Assembly: GCF_000758605.1 (NCBI RefSeq)
Contig: NZ_CP009282.1
Span: forward strand, 248,001 to 312,000
Origin: Paenibacillus sp. FSL R5-0912
GTDB taxonomy: Bacteria > Bacillota > Bacilli > Paenibacillales > Paenibacillaceae
Length of the DNA stretch: 64,000 nt
Reading direction: 5' to 3'
Made by a program: the position numbers and the translations under genes
The notes under the pieces: generated by a model
What the model was told of the DNA's origin: nothing
The model's input: only the letters and a program-made list of their open reading frames with translations
Databases searched by the model: none
Shown here: positions 43,532 to 52,123 of the stretch, in pieces
How positions within the stretch are numbered: position 1 is the first letter of the stretch
Layout of the letters: each line of letters starts with the position of its first letter

Positions 43532-44665
43532 ATGATTATTGGTGTACCTAAAGAAATTAAGAATAATGAAAACCGTGTAGCGATTACCCCTGCTGGAGTG
43601 GTAAGTCTGGTAGCCGATGGACATAAAGTACTGGTTGAAGCCGGAGCCGGTGCAGGCAGCGGATTCCTGAATGAGGAATATGCCGCAGCCGGAGCAGAAC
43701 TGATCGCAGAAGCCGCAGCTGTCTGGGCGGCTGCTGAAATGGTAATGAAAGTTAAAGAGCCGCTCGAAAGTGAATATGGTTACTTCCGTCCGGCCCTTAT
43801 TCTTTTCACCTATCTCCACCTTGCTCCAGAACCAGCCCTGGCAACTGCCCTCAAAGACAAAGGCGTATTCGCCATCGGCTATGAAACAGTAGTAGATGGA
43901 CGTACACTGCCGCTGCTCACACCCATGAGCGAAGTCGCCGGACGCATGTCTGTACAGCTCGGTGCACAGTTCCTGCAGAAGAATTACGGCGGACAAGGCA
44001 TTCTGCTCTCCGGTGTTCCCGGTGTAAGCCGCGGCAAGGTTAGTATTATCGGCGGTGGTGTAGTAGGTACTAACGCAGCTAAGATGGCGATCGGCCTTGG
44101 CGCAGAGGTTACTATTGTCGACCTGAGCGCGGACAGACTCCGCCAGCTGGATGATATCTTCGGTTCACAGATCAGCACCCTGATTTCGAATCCGTATAAT
44201 ATTGCCAAAGCGGTAGCTGAAGCAGACCTGCTGGTAGGCGCAGTGCTGATTCCGGGCGCTAAAGCTCCTAAGCTGGTTACTGAGGAAATGGTCAAAGCCA
44301 TGAAGCCGGGCTCCGTCATTGTAGACGTGGCCATTGACCAGGGCGGTATCGTAGAAACGATTGACCGTGTAACTACACATGATCATCCTGTATTCGAGAA
44401 ACATGGCGTACTGCACTACTCGGTAGCGAATATGCCGGGTGCCGTGGCCAAAACCTCGACCATTGCTTTAACCAACGTTACGGTTCCATATGCGCTGCAA
44501 ATTGCAAATAAAGGCGTGTTCCAGGCGATCGAAGACAATGCCGGCCTGAAGAGCGGTGTTAACGTAGCCAATGGAAAGATCACCTGCCAAGCCGTGGCAG
44601 AAGCTCTTGGGGAAGAGTACTTCACGGTAGAGAAAGCAGTAGAACAAGAGTTCACTCTGATCTAG
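43532..44665 (+). CDS. ald: Alanine dehydrogenase
   Basis: A 377-residue enzyme matching Bacillus Ald over its whole length. It begins [20 protein letters not shown] (Arg15 substrate contact), has VMKVKEPL with Lys75 and YLHLAPEP with His96, and a Rossmann loop [26 protein letters not shown] near residue 270 carries the catalytic-site Asp. It interconverts L-alanine and pyruvate/ammonia with NAD, feeding alanine into central metabolism; in spore formers it matters for sporulation. GGGAG precedes the ATG. The PucR-type gene downstream is the likely activator. Confidence 0.95.
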   Translation: MIIGVPKEIKNNENRVAITPAGVVSLVADGHKVLVEAGAGAGSGFLNEEYAAAGAELIAEAAAVWAAAEMVMKVKEPLESEYGYFRPALILFTYLHLAPEPALATALKDKGVFAIGYETVVDGRTLPLLTPMSEVAGRMSVQLGAQFLQKNYGGQGILLSGVPGVSRGKVSIIGGGVVGTNAAKMAIGLGAEVTIVDLSADRLRQLDDIFGSQISTLISNPYNIAKAVAEADLLVGAVLIPGAKAPKLVTEEMVKAMKPGSVIVDVAIDQGGIVETIDRVTTHDHPVFEKHGVLHYSVANMPGAVAKTSTIALTNVTVPYALQIANKGVFQAIEDNAGLKSGVNVANGKITCQAVAEALGEEYFTVEKAVEQEFTLI

Positions 44666-44713
44666 CATATAGAGCTTACAGACTTACACAAGAGTAGAGG
44701 GGTACCACCTTAC

Positions 44714-44743
44714 AGTCCGGCGGGCAATCGCCGGGCTATTTTT
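44714..44743 (+). terminator. Terminator of ald
   Basis: AGTCCGGCG/CGCCGGGCT (one wobble) with a short loop, then ATTTTTAT. Confidence 0.75.
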
Positions 44744-44888
44744 ATGCAGGCTGAATGTTCATGTTAGGTTTCCTCCGCATTTCTTGGATATTCCTATAGG
44801 CAACTGCCAAGCGGTGTAATATAATGTAATCACTTCTACAGCGAAATTGATTAAAGCTTCTGTTATTCTTCAGGTTGGGGTGGGCACA

Positions 44889-46157
44889 TTGACAGAATCA
44901 GAGCAAACATTTGACCGTTTTTTTGACAGCATGGAATCCCTGGCGGATACCATCAGCGAATCGCTTCAGTCGCAGGTGACGATTGAGGACAGCAACCATC
45001 ATGTGATCGGGTACAGCTCCCATCAGTTTGAGAGCGACCCGGCGCGTATCTCGACCATTATCGGCAAAAGAGTTCCGAATACGGTGATTATAGGCCTCCG
45101 CAAGAAAGGGGTCATGCATGATCTGGAGAATACCAGCCATCCCATCCGCATTCCCGCAGTCATGGAGGTGGGTCTGGGCCCCCGCTTAGCCATGTGCATC
45201 AAACACCAGCAGGAGATTCTCGGCTACATCTGGGTGGTCGACCGCGGGAATCTCACCGAAGGCCATGCCGAACGAATTGTCGAAAAAGCCGCAGGCATTG
45301 CCGGGCGTTATCTGCTGAAGCAGCGGGGCTGGAAGATGAAGCAGGAGAAGACGTTCGAGGATTTCTTCTGGAAGCTGCTGACCTCGCATTATGAGAGTGA
45401 GCTGCGCATCCGCCAGGAGGCGGAGGCTGGTTCCATTCTGCTGCCGGAGAGCTATTATATCGGGGTACTGGAGAGCGACAAGCCGGTGGATGAGCATTTC
45501 CTGCAGAATTTCCGCCGGATTATGGATGCCTATGCCGGACAGCGGCTGCTGTTCCAGACTGCTGAGCAGAACCGGCTGATTATTCTGTTCTCGTTTGTAT
45601 TTCCGGTGGAAGGGACGGAGCGGCTGTCCTCGTTCGTGCAGAAGCTGCTCCGCGATATGGGCACAAGCGAAGGCTGCAGGCTTACAGCCGGCTGCAGTCC
45701 GGGCTACCGCGAATATACTTCTGCGGCGGCGGCTTACCGCGAAGCGCTGCAGATTCTGGAGATCAAGAAGCTGCTGCCTTATCACGCCCGTGAGCTGCTG
45801 CTCTATGAAGAGATTGGCTTCTGGGCCTACCTTCCGGCCATTCTGGAGCAGAAACGCAGCCGGACACGGCGCAGCGCTCTGCTCTACCCGCTGAAGGAGC
45901 ATGACCGCGAGCATAAGAGCGATTTCCTCAAGACCCTAGCCGTCTACCTGACGCTGAACGGGAATCTGAAGGAATCGGCCGCCTTTCTGCATATCCATAC
46001 CAACACATTAATGTACCGGCTGAACCGGATCGCCGAGATTACAGGCAGGAGCCTGAAGGAAACGGATTACCGTACATCCATTTATCTCGATATTCTGACC
46101 GAGGAGACCGCGCAGGTGAATGGCTGGTTCCAGGAGGCCCCTGGGTTCAAGGAGTAA
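44889..46157 (+). CDS. adeR: PucR/CdaR family transcriptional activator (AdeR-like)
   Basis: A 422-residue regulator. The N-terminal GAF-like sensor is at about 10-150, a GGDEF-related middle segment follows (GTSEGCRLTAGCSPGYREY), and the C-terminal PucR helix-turn-helix is at about 355-412 (LAVYLTLNGNLKESAAFLHI, HTNTLMYRLNRIAEITG). The arrangement directly after ald matches AdeR, the alanine-responsive activator of ald in Bacillus. A TTG at 44889 with GGGGTGGG upstream is the likely start. The last ~80 codons are duplicated nearly exactly at 47330-47566. Confidence 0.85.
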   Translation: MTESEQTFDRFFDSMESLADTISESLQSQVTIEDSNHHVIGYSSHQFESDPARISTIIGKRVPNTVIIGLRKKGVMHDLENTSHPIRIPAVMEVGLGPRLAMCIKHQQEILGYIWVVDRGNLTEGHAERIVEKAAGIAGRYLLKQRGWKMKQEKTFEDFFWKLLTSHYESELRIRQEAEAGSILLPESYYIGVLESDKPVDEHFLQNFRRIMDAYAGQRLLFQTAEQNRLIILFSFVFPVEGTERLSSFVQKLLRDMGTSEGCRLTAGCSPGYREYTSAAAAYREALQILEIKKLLPYHARELLLYEEIGFWAYLPAILEQKRSRTRRSALLYPLKEHDREHKSDFLKTLAVYLTLNGNLKESAAFLHIHTNTLMYRLNRIAEITGRSLKETDYRTSIYLDILTEETAQVNGWFQEAPGFKE

Positions 46158-46386
46158 TGGCCTCTGCTTCCCATTTTCACAAATATAGATTGAACTATAG
46201 AACATATTATCTAAGAAAATATAAAAAAAACCAATCCATTCCGCCTGTTTTCTGTCAGTTGCTTCTGTGATGTTAAGGTTCTCGAATGCATGAATGGTAT
46301 GAGCGGCTGGGCTGTCTTCGCAGTCAGAGCTTATTTCATCGCTGCTCAAGTAGCCGGTGCCTGCTCATAATAGCTCTATATAACTA

Positions 46387-46431
46387 GAGAAGCAAGGACC
46401 AGGATGTATTATCATCCTATCCTTGCTTCTT
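46387..46431. terminator. Bidirectional terminator after the small membrane protein gene
   Basis: AGAAGCAAGG...GGATG / CATCC...CCTTGCTTCT stem with a TATTAT loop, between converging transcripts. Confidence 0.65.
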
Positions 46432-46442
46432 TGTGCTTACAG

Positions 46443-46721
46443 TCAGGGGCCGAGCAATAGAGTACCGATAAACATAAAGGCGAAATAGATAAACAGGGCA
46501 GATATGTTGGCAAATATAAGTAAACCGTCAATTCTTGATTCAGTTTTCCGGTAAGCTAGCACAGCAGACAATATCCCCACAGGAGGTAGTACAAAAGTGG
46601 ATATTATACCAGTTCCGTTGAACCAGGGATAATCAAAAACAAAAACCGTATCGATGATGAACAGGAGAACGGCCACACAAAATGTAATTACCGCTATATT
46701 TCGGAATAATCTGGCGTTCAT
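46443..46721 (-). CDS. Small membrane protein, function unknown
   Basis: A 92-residue protein with three predicted hydrophobic segments (about 8-27, 37-58 and 68-90). The loop between the first two contains FVFDYPWFNGTG. No signal peptide cleavage site or known motif is seen. The ATG at 46721 follows GAGAGGG; the ORF's earlier TTG overlaps that region. It has its own terminator. It is flanked by gene remnants, so it could be a leftover of a larger island, but the frame is intact. Confidence 0.55.
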   Translation of the reverse strand: MNARLFRNIAVITFCVAVLLFIIDTVFVFDYPWFNGTGIISTFVLPPVGILSAVLAYRKTESRIDGLLIFANISALFIYFAFMFIGTLLLGP

Positions 46722-46889
46722 CAAGCTTCAACCCTCTCTTTAAATTCCTAATTATGTAAAATCATAACATTAATCACTCCAGCAGTCTATTCTGAGTAGG
46801 GATTCAAGCAATACAAAGCAGCCTGATCATTGAAGTCCGATATCGAACATCATGGAACAGGCTGGCTCTTTATTGAATGACGACTATGC

Positions 46890-46975
46890 TTAATCCTTAA
46901 TCTTCTTGAATGTTTCATTAAGTTCATTGACAGAACGATCTAGTTTATCAAGCTTTTCACCTAGGTTCTGCAGAA
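46890..46975 (-). pseudogene. Gene remnant: C-terminal coiled-coil fragment
   Basis: Minus-strand translation ends ILQNLGEKLDKLDRSVNELN, then ETFKKIKD and stop, a heptad-like charged helix. A TGA closes the frame just upstream, and no start is found. Confidence 0.35.
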
Positions 46976-47070
46976 TATATCATTGAAGGCAATGGTCTGC
47001 TGAATTTATCCAAAAGCTTTGGATAATGCTTTAAGTGTTCCCAAGCATATATGCACAAAAATATCCTATA

Positions 47071-47215
47071 CTATAACTTGGAAACGTCTTTACTCATGCG
47101 GCATTCCTCATATCCACCAAACAGCGCATGATCAGCCCGCTCCCTCAGCTCAATGGTAAAAGTCTTGACCAATGCATTCGCGGCCCAAGCCTCTATTCCT
47201 CTTCCGCTAAATTAA
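47071..47215 (-). pseudogene. Gene remnant: unknown protein fragment
   Basis: Minus-strand frame without a start reads IEAWAANALVKTFTIELRER and ADHALFGGYEECRMSK before a stop. The composition is protein-like, but there is no recognised family. It lies in a 1.2-kb zone with no intact gene. Confidence 0.3.
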
Positions 47216-47329
47216 ACCTTTTAGGATCAGTTGGCGAATCTTTCGCATATGTATGTAATCTCAATATCACATACAAATTTGATAGTGCTAAGAATGAATT
47301 CATTTCCAGGAATTGTTGAAGTTATTCGA

Positions 47330-47566
47330 ACTCCGCGAGTATAAGAGCGATTTCCTCAAGACCATTGCCGTCTACCTAACGCTGAACGGCAATCTGAAGG
47401 AATCGGCCGCCTTTCTGCATATCCATACCAACACATTAAAGTACCGGCTGAACCGGATCGCCGAGATTACAGGCAAGAGCCTGAAGGAAACAGATTACCG
47501 CACCTCCATTTATCTCGAAATTCTGACTGAGGAGACCGCGCAGGTGAATGGCTGGTTCCAGGAGGC
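47330..47566 (+). pseudogene. Duplicated 3' end of the adeR-like gene
   Basis: From TATAAGAGCGATTTCCTCAA to TGGCTGGTTCCAGGAGGC the sequence matches about 45914-46140 with only scattered substitutions. It encodes the PucR helix-turn-helix (LAVYL becomes IAVYL, LMYRL becomes LKYRL). There is no start or upstream domain. It ends abruptly at about 47566 inside another gene fragment. Confidence 0.8.
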
Positions 47567-47716
47567 GTGGATGATCTTCTTTTTCCATTTGCTCACCGCC
47601 TGTTGGCTCATATTGAATTGCTTGGCGACCTCCGCTTCGCTGTACCCTTTCAGATAGAGGTTATATAAGATTGATTTTTCAAAAGCAGGCAGGCCTTCTG
47701 TGAGCTGCTCAATCAT
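47567..47716 (-). pseudogene. Truncated sigma-factor-like fragment, region 4 HTH
   Basis: Minus-strand MIEQLTEGLPAFEKSILYNL, then YLKGYSEAEVAKQFNMSQQA and VSKWKKKIIHA. This is a sigma-70 region 4-like helix-turn-helix. The frame then runs into the antisense of the duplicated adeR end, so the gene was cut by that event. Confidence 0.6.
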
Positions 47717-47974
47717 TATTTTGTTCTCGGAAGCCTGAGTAAGGTTTGTTCCAGCCTGTATGTTGTCAAAAAGCGGAGATTCCAGCCTTAGATGGATGCC
47801 AATAATGGGAAATTTAATATTTTTTTATTTTTTGGTTGTATTTTATCTGACTAAATTACCTTATAAGTGAAGGCTCTAAACAAAGAAAAACGAAATGGAT
47901 GTGGGAAGAGATCCATTTGTTTCTCTTCCCCTTCTGCCCGGGCCTATCTGCAACTCAGAGGGAGCTGGATACAA

Positions 47975-49684
47975 ATGAAGAAGGTGCTGTACGTACCATT
48001 GGATGATAGACCCGTCAATCTGGACGATGTTATTACTCAAGGGAAATCGGCAGGAATTCATGTAATCACCCCGCATGTAACCGATCTTAGAAATCGTCTG
48101 GATTCGCACAAGACTTCATCGGGGACAACGTTATTAACGACATCTTCACCGGTATATGGGGACACCGCCCGTATCCGGAAATTTATTCTTCATCATGCAG
48201 CGTCTGCAGACGGCTTTATCATCTCTACTGATATGCTTGCCTACGGGGGCCTGATCGGAAGCCGCCGTCTCCGGGCGGACGCAGGGGGAGCTTATCCGGC
48301 CTACGATCCTGAGATCACGAACCTGCTGGAAGTGATCCGTTTAGTGAAGCAGACTTATCCGGACAAGCCGGTGTATGTGCTGGATACGATTATGAGGCTG
48401 GCTACAACGTCTTTTGCAGAAGGTCTGAACTTGGCGGCCTATACAGAATCACGCAATTTCATGCTTCAGCCGCGAAGAAGCTTTACGCAGTTTGCCGAGA
48501 TTCTCAGCGGATATAACCTGTCTCCAGCAGGTTCCTATGGCAGCACGGCCACTTTCGATAAAGAACAGTATTACAATACGAGACGGCATAAGTTCAAAAC
48601 GAACCATTACATTCTGGAAAAGCTCGCGCAGGAGGGAGCTATTGATTTTCTCGTGGTAGGTGTGGATGATGCCAATACTCAGGGAGTGCAGATTAACGAG
48701 ATTCACTTTGTAGAAGAGTGCATTAATCGCTGGCTCGGCGGCATGAATGGTCAAAATCCGGAGCGTGCAATCATTCTGCCGGATGCAGACGGACTGGGAC
48801 AGGCGTTATTGGCACGTATGGCGAATCAGCTCTATCGTAACGGGGCGAAGACGGAGTGTGCCGTTCAATACTTCGGACCCCATGGCTCTACCATTACGAG
48901 TCCGTATGAATATATGGACGTACATCAGAACATTCTGCGTCATGTGGACATTGTGGGTGCAGCGTCTGAGTCTGAGAGCGGTTCAGCAGCCTTGGAGATT
49001 ATCGCAGTTACCGCTGCGGATCAGACGCCGGCTGCGGTCAACCGCCTTGCAGCTAACCACGCCAATGGTGTTCTGTCTGTAGTGATTGATTTTGTCGGCA
49101 GCGGTGCAGCGGATGTAACTGTAACTGAAAGCCTGCTGGGCAGCCGGCATACCGGAAGTATATTAGGATATAGCGGCTGGAATACGCCGGGTAACAAAAT
49201 CGGGATAGCGCTGGGCATGGGCCAGGCCCGGTATGCATTTTTGGTTACGGAGACAGATGCGGCGGCGCTCAGCTCTGCTGTTAACGCTCACGGGTCGCTT
49301 TTATTCAAACGCTTCTTGAAAGATTACTATTACAAAAGACTGGCTATAGGTGAAATCCGGGAATATTCAAGATCCCATTCGTTATATGATAATGTTGCTG
49401 CGATTGCAGATCAAAATATGCGTTTGTTTAATAGTGCGAAAGATTACTCACATTTACAAGCCCTGCTGAGAGAGCGGATGCAGACACATACAGCCACCCT
49501 TGCCGGGACGAATGCATTCCTTATCGGCAGTCCTGAACCGGCCTGCAGTATCCGTCAGATTAACGGAGCAGCCTGGTTATTTGCGGAATATGCCAGTGCA
49601 ACACTTCATTACCATGATCCCGCTTATATTTGGGGTCGTGCTTTTGAAATTACTTTGAAGCCTACCGTAACCTTTTTGTGCTGA
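47975..49684 (+). CDS. DUF4127 family protein
   Basis: A 569-residue protein recognised by its start MKKVLYVPLDDRPVNLDDVI, then FIISTDMLAYGGLIGSR and VLDTIMRLATTSFAEG, all typical of DUF4127, a family of unknown function common in Firmicutes and often near sugar genes. GVDDANTQGVQINEIHF and IILPDADGLGQALLARM suggest an acidic, possibly metal-binding active site. No signal peptide is present. The ATG at 47975 gives the conserved N-terminus and has GAGGGAG upstream; a 36-codon upstream extension is not family-like. A transglutaminase gene follows at 85 bases. Confidence 0.8.
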   Translation: MKKVLYVPLDDRPVNLDDVITQGKSAGIHVITPHVTDLRNRLDSHKTSSGTTLLTTSSPVYGDTARIRKFILHHAASADGFIISTDMLAYGGLIGSRRLRADAGGAYPAYDPEITNLLEVIRLVKQTYPDKPVYVLDTIMRLATTSFAEGLNLAAYTESRNFMLQPRRSFTQFAEILSGYNLSPAGSYGSTATFDKEQYYNTRRHKFKTNHYILEKLAQEGAIDFLVVGVDDANTQGVQINEIHFVEECINRWLGGMNGQNPERAIILPDADGLGQALLARMANQLYRNGAKTECAVQYFGPHGSTITSPYEYMDVHQNILRHVDIVGAASESESGSAALEIIAVTAADQTPAAVNRLAANHANGVLSVVIDFVGSGAADVTVTESLLGSRHTGSILGYSGWNTPGNKIGIALGMGQARYAFLVTETDAAALSSAVNAHGSLLFKRFLKDYYYKRLAIGEIREYSRSHSLYDNVAAIADQNMRLFNSAKDYSHLQALLRERMQTHTATLAGTNAFLIGSPEPACSIRQINGAAWLFAEYASATLHYHDPAYIWGRAFEITLKPTVTFLC

Positions 49685-49768
49685 GCGCAAACTCCCACGC
49701 ACCAATATGCGGCCCGACACGTACAATAACCTATATTTCATGACAAGAAGATGAAGGGGGGAAGCAGG

Positions 49769-50494
49769 ATGGGGTATGGATACACGGCTCCTGCGAATCC
49801 GGCATTCGAGATTAAAATGCGTGGGGAGATTATCGCGGCAGCCAGATCAATGAACGCCGGGGGGACGGACTTCTCGACATTCAAGAACTCCCGCTGCAAT
49901 CCAAGATATTGGAATCGTACGGCGGGCGGCGGTTTTGAATTGAAGGCAGGGGTTAGTCCTTCTGCAGCAATCAATGATATTTTTGTAAATGGACAGCTGT
50001 ATGCTTTTGAATGCGCAATGGCGATGGTAATGATTCTATATAGAGCGACCATCAGTATGATCGGGGAGAATGCCTTCGACCGTTATTTCACCGATCTGTA
50101 CCTGTGGGACTGGAACTATGACAGCAATCTGAAGATGATCACCACCTTCAATCTAGCAGAATTACAGCCGGGGGATGTAGTCTATTTCAAGAATCCCGAT
50201 CATGATCCGGATAAGCCGGAGTGGCAGGGAGAGAATGCGATTATGCTGTCGAATGACCGCTTCTACGGGCACGGGCTGGGTATTAAGAGCGCCTCCGAGA
50301 TGATCGCTTCGCTCAACAAGGAAAGAGTACCGGGCAGCCGGACTTCGGCCTACCTGGCGGATGAGGGGCTTCACCCTGACTTTGCCTATATAGCTACATT
50401 AACAACGCGCTCTAACCTGCCGGTATCCGGGAATCGCAAAGCCAACACGGCCATCTACTCCAGAATAGGCGTCAGATCCTATATCATCAGATAG
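49769..50494 (+). CDS. tgl: Protein-glutamine gamma-glutamyltransferase, Tgl-like
   Basis: A 241-residue protein clearly related to Bacillus Tgl, which cross-links spore coat proteins through Gln-Lys isopeptide bonds. The catalytic-site region QLYAFECAMAMVMILY carries the Glu-Cys pair (FEC). VVYFKNPDHDPDKPEWQGEN and FYGHGLGI match the other conserved blocks, including the Glu of QGEN. The N-terminal ~30 residues are shorter than in Bacillus subtilis. The ATG at 49769 has AAGGGGGGAAG upstream; an alternative ATG is six codons earlier. It would act in the mother cell during late sporulation. Confidence 0.85.
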   Translation: MGYGYTAPANPAFEIKMRGEIIAAARSMNAGGTDFSTFKNSRCNPRYWNRTAGGGFELKAGVSPSAAINDIFVNGQLYAFECAMAMVMILYRATISMIGENAFDRYFTDLYLWDWNYDSNLKMITTFNLAELQPGDVVYFKNPDHDPDKPEWQGENAIMLSNDRFYGHGLGIKSASEMIASLNKERVPGSRTSAYLADEGLHPDFAYIATLTTRSNLPVSGNRKANTAIYSRIGVRSYIIR

Positions 50495-50503
50495 AGATCA
50501 GCA

Positions 50504-52123
50504 TCACTGATTTTGTTCAGAGCGGTATTTAAGCGGGTGCAGGCCAACGGTTTTTTTGAAAACCGTACTGAAGTAATGGGGATTCTCATAGCCCACGAGT
50601 TCGGAAATCTCCATTACTTTCAGGTCTGTGCTTGTCAGCAGCTCCTTCGCTTTACCTATACGGATCCGGGTAATGTAGTCGGTAATCGTCTCGCCGGTCT
50701 CCTTCTTGAAGATCAGACTGATATAGTTAGGCGTCAGGAATACCTCCTCGGCAATTCTGGAAATGGAGAGCTCAGAGGCGTAGCCTTCCTGGATAATAGA
50801 ATGGATTCTGGTGATGATCCGGCTGTTCTTGGAGGTGTTCTTGCCTGCTACATATGCACTTAAGTCATGAAAAAGCGACAGCATATACGCCTTCAAGCCG
50901 GTAATATTCTTATGAAGGTACAGCTTATCCATAATTGTAATTCGGTCACTCAGTACCAGCCGGGTATCCTTATCAATCTCATACAGGGCCCTGGCGGAGG
51001 TGAAGATCATCTCGGCACAGATACTCTGCACATACTCAATCTGCAGCTTGGGCCCGGCCAGTCTGGTGAACAGCTGCTCCATCAGCTCCATGACGGTGCC
51101 CGTATGGCCTGCCTTCAGTTCATTCATGAGCTTGGCCTGGAATTTATAGAAGTAAGTGCTCTCCAGTGTCTCCGTTTCCGGCTGGATATCCTTAATGTAG
51201 AGGACAGAGCCGTGCCCGGTATAGAATGTGTACACCAGCGCGGCCAGCGCATCCTTGTATGAGTCCTCCAGCTGGCCGGCCAGGGGACAAGCTCTGCCAA
51301 TGCCGGCCGAGGCATCCAGCCGCAGATACTTGCGGATATTACTGATGATCTGCCCGCATACTTCTGAGATGGAAGAGGGCGAGGGAACGTCTGCCGGGCA
51401 GAAAAGCATAATGAACTCGTTCTCGCTGGCGACGAAGCTGATAGAGCACGGGTGGCTGACCAGACACTCGTTGATAATATTTTGAATGGAAAAGTAAAGC
51501 AGCTGCTTGTATTCCTCCGAGAATTTGTCCACTGCGCTCTGGTATTCATCCAGCTGCAGTACACAGGCAGTCAAAGCTGTCCCCCGCTTGAAGGGAAGGG
51601 CGAAATAATTGATTTTCTGCCAAATTTCATCCTCGTTCCGGTATAGGCCGGCAATCAGATTCTGCAGGAACTTGTCGCGGATCACCGGCATGCTGTCCTG
51701 CAGCTGCTTCCTCAGCTGCTCCACATCCATCTGATGCTCACGTTCTCCCTTAAGCTTAGCGACAACCTGATGGAAGACCTCACGGACCTCGGTTAATTTC
51801 ACCGGCTTCAGAATATATCCCTCGGCACTCACCTTCAGCGCGTCCCGGGCATAGGAGAAGTCCTGGGCGCCGCTGATAATAATGATCCGGGTAGGACTGC
51901 CTGCTGCCCGCAGCTTCTCCGCCACCTGCAGACCGCCCATCAGCGGCATCATAATATCGGTGAACAGAATATCCGGCGTAAGCTTCAGGCATAATTCATA
52001 GGCCTCCAGTCCGTCAGATGCCTCCCCTATAATCTCAATTCCGAATTCTTCCTGCCATTTGAATACGTGGATCAGGCTGCTGCGGATAAACGGCTCATCA
52101 TCCGCTACGATCATCGTTAACAT
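50504..52123 (-). CDS. Response regulator with AraC-type output (YesN-like), long form
   Basis: A 539-residue regulator. The receiver domain (1-125) has VADDEPF, phospho-Asp in DILFTDIMMPLMGG and Lys in GYILKPVK. A long middle domain (about 140-420) has a degenerate-cyclase look (YQSAVDKFSEEYKQLLYF, GIGRACPLAG). The AraC helix-turn-helix is at about 440-535 (LSISRIAEEVFLTPNYISLIF, LKVMEISELVGYENPHYFST, LHPLKYR). The ATG at 52123 follows GAGGTGAG. It overlaps the stop region of its kinase by 26 bases. It is a candidate regulator of the transport genes at 54083-59264. Confidence 0.87.
   Translation of the reverse strand: MLTMIVADDEPFIRSSLIHVFKWQEEFGIEIIGEASDGLEAYELCLKLTPDILFTDIMMPLMGGLQVAEKLRAAGSPTRIIIISGAQDFSYARDALKVSAEGYILKPVKLTEVREVFHQVVAKLKGEREHQMDVEQLRKQLQDSMPVIRDKFLQNLIAGLYRNEDEIWQKINYFALPFKRGTALTACVLQLDEYQSAVDKFSEEYKQLLYFSIQNIINECLVSHPCSISFVASENEFIMLFCPADVPSPSSISEVCGQIISNIRKYLRLDASAGIGRACPLAGQLEDSYKDALAALVYTFYTGHGSVLYIKDIQPETETLESTYFYKFQAKLMNELKAGHTGTVMELMEQLFTRLAGPKLQIEYVQSICAEMIFTSARALYEIDKDTRLVLSDRITIMDKLYLHKNITGLKAYMLSLFHDLSAYVAGKNTSKNSRIITRIHSIIQEGYASELSISRIAEEVFLTPNYISLIFKKETGETITDYITRIRIGKAKELLTSTDLKVMEISELVGYENPHYFSTVFKKTVGLHPLKYRSEQNQ

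Noticed and set aside
44695..44745. T-box-like sequence after ald (GGGGTACCACC)
   Set aside because: It lies downstream of the gene and simply forms its terminator. No specifier loop is visible.
46008..46349. 113-codon minus-strand ORF over the end of the adeR-like gene
   Set aside because: Mostly antisense to the PucR helix-turn-helix; no ribosome site for its start.
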